Shown here piece by piece: positions 1 to 5,483 of a DNA stretch of 5,825 nucleotides. The position numbers and the translations under genes were made by a program. The DNA comes from Candidatus Zixiibacteriota bacterium (lineage in GTDB: Bacteria; Zixibacteria; MSB-5A5; GN15; PGXB01), in assembly GCA_024230695.1 (NCBI GenBank), contig JAAERC010000232.1, positions 1-5,825 of the forward strand, read 5' to 3'. Positions within the stretch are counted from its first letter, which is position 1, and each line of letters opens with the position of its first letter. The notes under the pieces are model-generated. The model was not told where the DNA came from, did not search any database, and saw nothing but the letters and a program-made list of their open reading frames with translations.

Positions 1-554
1 TAGATAAAAATAGAATAGAAACCGACAGTTAATAATCTCATTGCAAAATCAAAGGCCATTTGGCGTCGTGGAGAAGAGTCTAATAAATCAGTGAACAATA
101 CAGGCAAATATCTATTTAGCGCCCATAACAAGGCAGTAATCAATGTCCAGGCAAGAGCAAGATAGAGCCAGCGATTTCGAGCAAAACTGAGTTTTAAAAC
201 TCCAAATCCTCTAATGTTAAGAATTTTGATAGCCAACACAACCGTTAATCCAACCGCCAATCCCTCAAAAATCAAGCCCAAAGCTATCTTAAACCATTGA
301 AATAAATATGGCAACATAAGATAGATAGTAGGATAATGCTCGAACATCACCGCGTTTTCATCCAGAAAAAGATTTACTACTGGCAATAGAATTGGATAAA
401 TAAATGGATTAGTATAATTTGTCAGAACAATCAAAATTGCATATTGTAGGACACCATATATTATAAATGGAATCCAAACGCCGCCCCGCATGAAGGTCTT
501 AACAGCAATTAGATATAGTTCGATAAGTCTATTTAGTTTTGATAAAAAACCCAA
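1..554 (-). CDS. Polytopic inner-membrane protein of unknown family (3' end missing)
   Basis: This frame stays open for 184 codons from a TTG at 552-554 to the left edge, so the C-terminus lies outside the window. It is a strongly hydrophobic protein. Likely membrane segments are at about residues 26-44, 77-110 (one long or two short segments) and 129-148, with a further one starting near 167. The N-terminal 25 residues form a short amphipathic stretch ending in Arg-Gly-Gly. I chose TTG because an in-frame TAA immediately precedes it and an AAAGGG Shine-Dalgarno sits 8 nt upstream. The alternative ATG at 489-491 has no visible ribosome site and would remove 21 residues just before the first membrane segment. 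It begins 15 nt after the lipoprotein stop, so it is very probably the third gene of that operon. I do not recognise the family; a transporter, a permease-like protein or a membrane anchor for the lipoprotein are all possible. Confidence 0.8.
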   Translation of the reverse strand, partial: MGFLSKLNRLIELYLIAVKTFMRGGVWIPFIIYGVLQYAILIVLTNYTNPFIYPILLPVVNLFLDENAVMFEHYPTIYLMLPYLFQWFKIALGLIFEGLAVGLTVVLAIKILNIRGFGVLKLSFARNRWLYLALAWTLITALLWALNRYLPVLFTDLLDSSPRRQMAFDFAMRLLTVGFYSIFI

Positions 555-569
555 TTATTCCGCCCTTTC
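555..569 (-). promoter_or_regulatory. Ribosome binding site that sets a TTG start
   Basis: On the minus strand AAAGGG (563-568) lies 8 nt before TTG, in the 15-nt gap after the lipoprotein stop. No ATG or GTG occurs between the preceding in-frame TAA and this TTG. The proximity suggests re-initiation or coupling with the lipoprotein gene. Confidence 0.6.
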
Positions 570-2105
570 CTATGGCGTTGATTCGACATTAGACTTGGAT
601 GATTTTAAACCCTGTTTATCATACACATAGATTACATAATAGTATGTATCCAGCTCATCAAAGCGAACATCGGTATAGCTGGTTTGAGTCTGGCTGTTTA
701 TAGCAGTTAGTCGTTGACCGGTTAAATCAGTAACATCAATGGCACTGCCTCTATATATCTGATATGACTCAAAATCATCATCACCGTTTTCGGTCCATGA
801 AATACTTATGGTAAGCTCATCTTCCAATCCAACCGCGAGAGTAACCGAGGTTGGTGGCGTGTTTACCATTGTAGTCGCCGAAGATTCATCAGATTGAGTA
901 ATCAGACCATCGGCGGAATAAGCATATATACGATAGACATAAAGCTGGTTGTCATCAAGGTTTTCATCGGAATATCCAAGGGTGTTTTGAGAAGTAATAT
1001 TGGCAATCAATTCAGATGATTCGGTTACGCCTGCCGATGTTTCACGATAGATCCGATAAGATGAAAAGCTGGAGCTACCCGGATCAACTGCCGACCAGTT
1101 TAAACGGATTTGCGATGATGATTCGGCTATTGTCTGGAGCGTAATTGGATCAGGCGGAATAGCGATATTTATTCTATCAGAGGATGGAGTATCATCAGCC
1201 AAATTGCCAGCGGCATCGGTGAATCTTCCGGTAACCACTCCATCATTGATTTCAAGATCTATTGGAATAATATAACGACGAGAATAGATACCATCGTCAG
1301 CCATAGTATCACCATTAGAACCATCATCGTACAGATCTAATTGTCCAAGTCCGGGAAATGATATATATGCATCTCCCCCAGACTCATTAGCATCAATATA
1401 AAAATAAACAGTATCACCAGCTAGCGAGACAGATGAATTAGCCATAAAATATGTTGAATCGATAAACGCTCTGGTATCCAATATTATACTATCAGATACC
1501 GAAGTTGAAGATTCCGAACCATCATTAAATCTAAGCATAGCATAAAGATATTTAACACCATCACCATCCGTAAGTTCAAAACTGACTGGTTGCCTAAAAC
1601 TCTGCCAAACAGCATCACCCAAATCTGACTCTTCCGAAATCTTAACAAGAAGCGGCGTTACCGGATAAACAAATTGTACCGAAACATCAGTATTGTTGGC
1701 ATAAAGATCATTATTATTGATTACTATCGAAGTTACACCGATCTGCGATGATACAATTATTGAACTGGTACCTTCGACATCATTAGTATCGGCGGCCGCC
1801 ACTTTGAAATAATAAACTCGTCCAGTATTCAAAGTAGTAATTGTTTTTGAAAAAAGGCTGGTCGAATCCCATAAGATAAACTCGTTTTCTTCCCCGTCGG
1901 AGTAATAAATATTATAATAATCCACAACTCCGGTATCAGATATCTGCCAGTTTAATTCTATTCCGTCTGCCAGATGATATATTTTTAAGGCAATTGGGAT
2001 TGGTAGTTCATCGGAAGGATCAAAACCGACGCTACCGGAATCCAATGTTCGTTCACAGCCGCCGATCAAGATCAATATTATTAATAATAAAAATATCTGT
2101 TTCAT
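570..2105 (-). CDS. FN3-repeat surface/periplasmic lipoprotein with choice-of-anchor-X-like domain
   Basis: The 511-residue product starts MKQIFLLLIILILIGGC, a lipoprotein signal with lipobox Ile-Gly-Gly-Cys; Cys17 is the predicted lipidation site. The order of domains is a fibronectin type III-like domain at about 35-123, a beta-rich Ig-like domain at about 127-211, a segment at about 215-312 carrying an Asp/Gly-rich signature (DLYDDG, then GDTMADDGIYS) like choice-of-anchor-X domains, and two tandem FN3 domains at about 317-413 and 416-511. Both FN3 repeats contain a SYxIYR strand. No catalytic residues are visible, so a binding, adhesive or scaffold role is inferred. I chose the ATG at 2105 over the in-frame ATG at 2120 because GGAG lies 9 nt upstream of it and it begins a standard signal peptide; the longer form adds MEYRE. 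It sits 15 nt after the PEGA gene and 15 nt before the membrane protein. Localisation (outer leaflet or periplasm) is uncertain. Confidence 0.88.
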   Translation of the reverse strand: MKQIFLLLIILILIGGCERTLDSGSVGFDPSDELPIPIALKIYHLADGIELNWQISDTGVVDYYNIYYSDGEENEFILWDSTSLFSKTITTLNTGRVYYFKVAAADTNDVEGTSSIIVSSQIGVTSIVINNNDLYANNTDVSVQFVYPVTPLLVKISEESDLGDAVWQSFRQPVSFELTDGDGVKYLYAMLRFNDGSESSTSVSDSIILDTRAFIDSTYFMANSSVSLAGDTVYFYIDANESGGDAYISFPGLGQLDLYDDGSNGDTMADDGIYSRRYIIPIDLEINDGVVTGRFTDAAGNLADDTPSSDRINIAIPPDPITLQTIAESSSQIRLNWSAVDPGSSSFSSYRIYRETSAGVTESSELIANITSQNTLGYSDENLDDNQLYVYRIYAYSADGLITQSDESSATTMVNTPPTSVTLAVGLEDELTISISWTENGDDDFESYQIYRGSAIDVTDLTGQRLTAINSQTQTSYTDVRFDELDTYYYVIYVYDKQGLKSSKSNVESTP

Positions 2106-2120
2106 TTCTCTATACTCCAT
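2106..2120 (-). promoter_or_regulatory. Ribosome binding site deciding the lipoprotein start
   Basis: GGAG (2115-2118, minus) precedes the ATG at 2103-2105 by 9 nt. The competing in-frame ATG at 2118-2120 abuts the upstream TAA and overlaps this GGAG, so the downstream ATG is favoured. Confidence 0.6.
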
Positions 2121-2843
2121 TTAGAATCTGTGAGAAAAAACAAATTGTGCTCCGCCATGATCAATGTCAGGTTTAATTGACAGACTATTAATGGCTTCAT
2201 TGTTTTTCTGGTTGGGAAAGAAAAACAAGGCATCAATTATATTTAACCCCCAAACACCAATTATACTTCCAATCGCGATAGCTCTTTTATTCTCCGCGTC
2301 ATATGCCTTTTGTTTTGCATTGCTCATCAAAGAATAAAACGTAGCTTTATCAACTTCGGTCCCCGCATTATTATATTGAGAAAGAACCCGCTCATAATCA
2401 TCAAGTTTTTCGCTAAAATCATTATCTGTAATTAAAAAATAACCGGCCGCTCCAACAGCCAATAAAGAAAATATAAATCCTTTGCCTTTCCGACCGCTAT
2501 ACATCTGTCCCCATCCGGGAATAACCATTGAGCGTATAGTCGCCTTAAATCTTGTTTTCTGCTTAAGGCTTAATGTCAAATTAACTAGTTTGCCCGGGTA
2601 TAAATATATTGTTTGCCGAGAAGTTTCATAGCCTGCTTCCCTGACAGTCAATTTATATTTCCCATTTAATTCTCCGGGGAAACCGATAGGAGACAAACCA
2701 TTAATTGAAATATCCCCATCGAGAATCACATTTGCTCCCGACGGAGAAGTATTAACAGTCAAGCCCGGGGTAATTTCTTGTCCAGCCAGACCTGCTGGTA
2801 ATAATAGAAACAGTATAAAAAGTAACTTAGTTTTCATAAACAT
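2121..2843 (-). CDS. Secreted PEGA-domain protein with C-terminal DUF5683
   Basis: The product is about 240 residues. Residues 1-21 form a Sec signal peptide (Lys, hydrophobic run, then PAGLAG). Residues about 27-95 match a PEGA-type surface-layer domain: TSPSGANVILDG opens it, and GKYKLTVREAGYE is the usual G-x-Y-x-(L/V)-x-V plus Gly-Tyr signature. Residues about 102-210 look like DUF5683: a VIPGWGQMYSGRKGKG turn, a hydrophobic segment at about 122-139, a charged region likely to be helical, then a second hydrophobic segment with an Asn-Ile-Ile-Asp-Ala motif at about 189-209. The last residues form a beta strand ending in Phe, reminiscent of outer-membrane protein C-termini. The role is envelope-associated but biochemically unknown. 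Three in-frame starts exist: TTG 2846, ATG 2843 and ATG 2837. I took 2843 because it follows a weak AAGCGG by 5 nt; 2837 is also plausible. It is the first gene of the operon, behind a strong promoter. Confidence 0.85.
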   Translation of the reverse strand: MFMKTKLLFILFLLLPAGLAGQEITPGLTVNTSPSGANVILDGDISINGLSPIGFPGELNGKYKLTVREAGYETSRQTIYLYPGKLVNLTLSLKQKTRFKATIRSMVIPGWGQMYSGRKGKGFIFSLLAVGAAGYFLITDNDFSEKLDDYERVLSQYNNAGTEVDKATFYSLMSNAKQKAYDAENKRAIAIGSIIGVWGLNIIDALFFFPNQKNNEAINSLSIKPDIDHGGAQFVFSHRF

Positions 2844-2883
2844 CAATACCGCTTATTTGTTTATCGTTATTATCTAATCGGAA

Positions 2884-2912
2884 ATTATATCAAATATTAA
2901 ATAGAATATCAA
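2884..2912 (-). promoter_or_regulatory. Near-consensus sigma-70 promoter of the PEGA/lipoprotein operon
   Basis: On the minus strand TTGATA (2907-2912) is followed after exactly 17 nt by TATAAT (2884-2889). Transcription would start near 2877, giving a leader of roughly 33 nt before the PEGA gene. It sits directly downstream of the terminator of the preceding gene, so the two transcription units are cleanly separated. Confidence 0.75.
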
Positions 2913-2917
2913 GGAAT

Positions 2918-2950
2918 AAAAAAAACCGTATTCCTGATTTTGGAATACGG
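2918..2950 (-). terminator. Intrinsic terminator of the sugar transferase gene
   Basis: The minus-strand transcript would form a perfect 9-bp stem, CCGTATTCC (2942-2950) pairing with GGAATACGG (2926-2934). The loop is 7 nt and a run of eight T follows (2918-2925). It begins 25 nt past the sugar transferase stop. The plus-strand side has no comparable T-run. Confidence 0.9.
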
Positions 2951-2975
2951 TAGAATTTTCTATTATAATAATACC

Positions 2976-3902
2976 TTAGCAGGCACCTTTTCCGGTAATC
3001 ACAACAAGAACCGTTTTTAGTAAGATTTTAAGATCTGACCAGAGATTCCAGTTACGAATATACTCAACATCATTTTTAACTTTTTCAACAACCGATTCCA
3101 ATGATGTATCGTAACCAGTAGTTACCTGAGCTTGCCCGGTTATTCCCGGTTTCACATCCAGCCGTTCAGCATAATCTGGGACTTTATCGGCCAAATCCTT
3201 TACAAACTTGGGACGTTCTGGGCGCGGGCCAACCATTGACATCTCTCCCCGTAACACATTTATCATCTGAGGAATCTCGTCAATCCTGGTTTTTCTCAAT
3301 ACTTTGCCTAATGGAGTTATTCGGGCATCATTTTTAGTAGCCCAAACCGGGCCACTTTTCGCCTCAGCGTCATTCACCATTGTGCGAAACTTTATTACCT
3401 TAAAAGGTCGCCCGCAATAATTATCACGACGCCTATCTCGAGACCTGCGTTCTTTGTTAAAAGGCCCTGAATATTCCCTATTTTCATTTTTACGTCTATT
3501 TACACCTACACGAGTCTGAGTATAGAAAATTGGTCCATGACTTGTAATTTTAACTAAAAATGTCACGATTAATAATAATGGAGAGGCCAGAATAAGGCCG
3601 ATTGTAGCAAGCGAAATATCAAGTGTCTTCTTAATGACCCTATAAAGCAGGTTTTTTAAAGATTTTACCAGAGCCCCTGAACTTGATGGCATTAGAACGG
3701 CATATGCTGAAAGAGTGGCGATAAACAGAACGCCAAGAATATATTCGCCAAAATAAAATCTTATAAGTGAACTAATCGAATCCCGAGATTTTGCGGTCGT
3801 GCCGGGAAGCCGTTCCAATCCAATTGCAGAGCCATAAGCATATGGTTTACTCGCAACTGCATATGAAGAATTAAGCTTTGAATTTGTTCTGTTATTTTGC
3901 AT
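2976..3902 (-). CDS. Polyprenyl-phosphate sugar-phosphate transferase (bacterial sugar transferase)
   Basis: This 308-residue protein carries the bacterial sugar transferase fold (PF02397). The family moves a sugar phosphate from a nucleotide sugar to undecaprenyl phosphate at the inner membrane, the first step of exopolysaccharide, O-antigen or capsule repeat-unit synthesis. A hydrophobic segment lies at about 53-70, and a second hydrophobic or re-entrant segment at about 95-118. Catalytic-domain signatures follow: QTRVG (129-133), KFRTM (171-175), TRIDEIPQ (205-212) with the Asp208-Glu209 dyad, GPRPERP (225-231), and PGITGQAQV (252-260). The N-terminus is short compared with WbaP/EpsZ-type proteins of about 450 residues. 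An Arg/Lys-rich insertion occupies about 134-165. The sugar specificity cannot be read from sequence. The ATG at 3902 is the first start after an in-frame stop; AAAGG lies only 3 nt upstream. It appears monocistronic, with its own terminator and no polysaccharide genes adjacent in the window. Confidence 0.93.
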   Translation of the reverse strand: MQNNRTNSKLNSSYAVASKPYAYGSAIGLERLPGTTAKSRDSISSLIRFYFGEYILGVLFIATLSAYAVLMPSSSGALVKSLKNLLYRVIKKTLDISLATIGLILASPLLLIVTFLVKITSHGPIFYTQTRVGVNRRKNENREYSGPFNKERRSRDRRRDNYCGRPFKVIKFRTMVNDAEAKSGPVWATKNDARITPLGKVLRKTRIDEIPQMINVLRGEMSMVGPRPERPKFVKDLADKVPDYAERLDVKPGITGQAQVTTGYDTSLESVVEKVKNDVEYIRNWNLWSDLKILLKTVLVVITGKGAC

Positions 3903-3915
3903 TAGCCTTTGTTTT

Positions 3916-3954
3916 CTATTTCCATTTCATTTTCTTAATTGGTTTCCGCATCAT
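3916..3954 (-). CDS. Possible 12-residue basic leader peptide (uORF)
   Basis: Two adjacent ATG codons open a short frame encoding MMRKPIKKMKWK and ending in TAG, 13 nt before the sugar transferase ATG. An AGG lies just upstream of the first ATG. Half of its residues are Lys or Arg. It would be inside the transcript from the candidate sigma-54 promoter. There is no evidence beyond position and start context; chance is quite possible. Confidence 0.2.
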   Translation of the reverse strand: MMRKPIKKMKWK

Positions 3955-3978
3955 CTGCCTGCGACTGAAAAAGTATTG

Positions 3979-3995
3979 AGCAAATTGATTGCCAA
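3979..3995 (-). promoter_or_regulatory. Candidate sigma-54 (-24/-12) promoter of the sugar transferase gene
   Basis: The minus strand reads TTGGCAATCAATTTGCT. The GG and GC dinucleotides are separated by exactly 10 nt, as in the sigma-54 consensus TGGCAC-N5-TTGCA, with TTGGCA and TTGCT matching well at the two boxes. Transcription would start near 3968, about 66 nt before the gene. Sigma-54 control of exopolysaccharide genes is known in several bacteria. No RpoN activator is visible in this window, so the call rests on the motif alone. Confidence 0.4.
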
Positions 3996-4173
3996 TAAAT
4001 GAGATTTAAGCATTAATAATGATACCCTTAAACTAATAATAAAATACTCACTATCTCACTGTTATCGAGTTACTTACAAATACTTATATGTTAACCCGCA
4101 AGATCTATAATTCAAATATAATTATTATAATATGCTTATTTATTACAAAACTGAATGAACAATCATAATAACT

Positions 4174-4208
4174 GCAATTCATTGCGCATATCTTAGGAAT
4201 TTCATTGC
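4174..4208. repeat. GCAAT-type inverted and direct repeats, possible regulator site
   Basis: On the plus strand 4174-4185 is the inverted repeat GCAAT-TC-ATTGC. The octamer TTCATTGC occurs at 4178-4185 and again at 4201-4208, 23 bp apart (about two helical turns). It lies about 205-240 bp upstream of the predicted sigma-54 start, a plausible place for an upstream activator site. In AT-rich DNA such repeats can arise by chance. Confidence 0.3.
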
Positions 4209-4241
4209 AAAGAAAAAACGATTAATTTCCTATAAAAAATC

Positions 4242-4264
4242 AAAAAAATCAGTAGAACACTGAT
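4242..4264 (-). terminator. Weak intrinsic terminator candidate after the DUF2461 gene
   Basis: In the minus-strand transcript ATCAGT (4259-4264) pairs with ACTGAT (4248-4253) across a 5-nt loop, and six further T follow directly. The stem has only two G:C pairs and lies about 88 nt past the DUF2461 stop, so efficiency would be modest. It is the only terminator-like hairpin I see between this operon and the sugar transferase gene. Confidence 0.4.
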
Positions 4265-4351
4265 AAAATTGATGAGATTACTTCAAATAGCAATTATATG
4301 GATAAAAAAATTAAAAATGAGAGAAAATGTCTTGTTATTCAGTAATATGAT

Positions 4352-5038
4352 CTAAGGAGTTTTTGTTTGAATATGTTTTTGAAGATATTTGTAAAATGGA
4401 CCCAGGGTTTTAAAATTATCTGCTATTTCGGATTTCAATTTGGTGGAAAAAAGCGTGTTATCAATCTTTTTTGTACAAACCAGATAAAAACTTTTCCGCT
4501 GATACCAATCTTGAATAGATTCGGGGTGTTCGCAAATCAAGGCTCTCTTGTATTTATCTCCTTTTAGTTCAATTGCTGACTGGCCAGAATAAAATGAGAC
4601 AGCTTTGGCGAATTGCTTTGGATAATTATTAATTGATTCCCTGAAAATATCCATTGTATTTCTCGACGCCGAATAATATCCCAAACCATATCTATATGAA
4701 TCGGTCATTAATTCAAAGAAATAGGCCGGCGCATCTTTCCAGTCTTTTGAGGGTCTTTTAAAAGTCAGCCAGATCGCCTTCTTGAAAATTGATTTATCTT
4801 TGGAAAATCGAGTATCTCTGAATATTTTTGAAATTGTTTTATTTATCTGCGGTCGAACCTCGAAACCAGAGTCGATCTTTAACATATCCTCGCCCAACTC
4901 GCCCACCAACATTCGAAATGGTTCTAACAGTAGTTTTTCATACTTATCTCTGTTTTTTTCAAACCATTCCTTACTGTTTCTTTTGTGGACAGTATTTAGA
5001 AATGATATAGATTCCTTTGAAAAACCGTTAAATTTCAT
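4352..5038 (-). CDS. DUF2461 family protein (TIGR02453-type)
   Basis: The 228-residue protein is the usual length for DUF2461 (PF09365), a widespread cytoplasmic family with no firmly established biochemical role. Recognisable conserved stretches are NSKEWFEKNR (21-30), KIFRDTRFSKDKSIFK (71-86), a Gly-Leu-Gly-Tyr-Tyr turn (118-122) and WYQRKSFYLV (178-187). There is no signal peptide or membrane segment. The start is the first ATG, 31 nt after the stop of the DUF4870-like gene. I see no good Shine-Dalgarno upstream of it, unlike most neighbours, so translation may depend on the upstream gene. It is the last gene of the right-hand operon. The family name is well supported; a function cannot be given. 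Confidence 0.9.
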   Translation of the reverse strand: MKFNGFSKESISFLNTVHKRNSKEWFEKNRDKYEKLLLEPFRMLVGELGEDMLKIDSGFEVRPQINKTISKIFRDTRFSKDKSIFKKAIWLTFKRPSKDWKDAPAYFFELMTDSYRYGLGYYSASRNTMDIFRESINNYPKQFAKAVSFYSGQSAIELKGDKYKRALICEHPESIQDWYQRKSFYLVCTKKIDNTLFSTKLKSEIADNFKTLGPFYKYLQKHIQTKTP

Positions 5039-5069
5039 AGATGTTCAGAGACTGAAGTTTAAAACGAAA

Positions 5070-5468
5070 TTATAGTTTTAATTTATCTGAGATATCGCTG
5101 ATAAAAGGAATACGGTACATCTTCCCCTGTAATCCAAATATAATACCGGCCACTGATGCTCCCAGAGCCACGATCAAGACTGTTTTCCAAATTAATGATG
5201 ACAATCCCGGAATAAGAAACAACACAGCAATCAGTTCAATTAGAAATAGTACCAAACCCTGCCTGCTATGAAATCTAGCCTGTTCATTATCCCTCATTTG
5301 AATAAGTGGAATCAAACATAAAAACGGGATATATGATAATATTGCCGCTATAACTCCTCGGTCATGATCTAATCCTGGAAATTTAGATGATCCCTCATTT
5401 GAATCATCCAACCCGGGAATATCCTGATCATTCTTATTTTTATCCTCATCGCCAAAAAATGAATTCAT
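5070..5468 (-). CDS. Small DUF4870/Tic20-like membrane protein
   Basis: The 132-residue product has an acidic, low-complexity N-terminus (about 1-37) with the motif PGLD twice (18-21 and 31-34), then three hydrophobic segments at about 39-57, 69-88 and 93-113. The sequence around the first two segments (AAILSYIPFL, then Asn-Glu-Gln-Ala-Arg-Phe-His-Ser-Arg-Gln-Gly at 61-71) matches the DUF4870 pattern, in which a conserved Phe-His-x-x-Gln-Gly sits before the second membrane helix. DUF4870 and Tic20-like proteins are small inner-membrane proteins of uncertain function. GGAG lies 7 nt before the ATG at 5468. The gene starts 15 nt after the tandem stop codons of the upstream gene, so they are probably cotranscribed. 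Confidence 0.8.
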   Translation of the reverse strand: MNSFFGDEDKNKNDQDIPGLDDSNEGSSKFPGLDHDRGVIAAILSYIPFLCLIPLIQMRDNEQARFHSRQGLVLFLIELIAVLFLIPGLSSLIWKTVLIVALGASVAGIIFGLQGKMYRIPFISDISDKLKL

Positions 5469-5483
5469 ATTATTACTCCGTTA

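Larger units (their letters stand above)
3903..4351. other. 449-nt AT-rich intergenic region upstream of the sugar transferase
   Basis: I found no credible protein gene here; all frames are closed by frequent stops. It contains a weak hairpin/T-tract near the right end (4242-4264), repeats of the GCAAT/ATTGC type at 4174-4208, a TATAAT hexamer on the minus strand at 4124-4129 without a good -35 partner, a sigma-54-like element (3979-3995) and a 12-codon leader ORF (3916-3954). It is unusually long for this compact window, whose other gaps are 15-31 nt or a 132-nt promoter/terminator segment, which suggests regulatory content. Confidence 0.6.

Noticed and set aside
1994..2176. Plus-strand 60-codon frame across the lipoprotein/PEGA junction
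   Set aside because: It spans the antisense of a signal peptide, a ribosome site and a stop codon; the composition is not protein-like.
2918..2950. Bidirectional terminator
   Set aside because: The plus-strand side is followed by a broken T-run and there is no plus-strand gene to terminate.
4124..4129. Minus-strand TATAAT as a sigma-70 -10 box for the sugar transferase
   Set aside because: The hexamer 17 nt upstream is AGTTTT, a poor -35, the surrounding DNA is very AT-rich, and the resulting leader would exceed 200 nt; kept only as a note in the intergenic entry.
4231..4250. AAAAATC-type tandem repeat, possible array
   Set aside because: Only two loose copies, explained by low-complexity A-rich DNA beside the weak hairpin; there is no spacer structure, so it is not a CRISPR.
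4367..4567. Plus-strand 66-codon frame preceded by TAAGGAG 7 nt before a TTG
   Set aside because: The ribosome-site match looks good, but the frame is wholly antisense to the conserved DUF2461 3' end and its product shows no family signature; the TAAGGAG is the complement of the DUF2461 C-terminal and stop codons.
4782..5075. Plus-strand 97-codon frame, with a nested overlapping 60-codon frame at 4828-5010
   Set aside because: Both are antisense shadows of the DUF2461 gene, whose conserved motifs prove the minus-strand reading.
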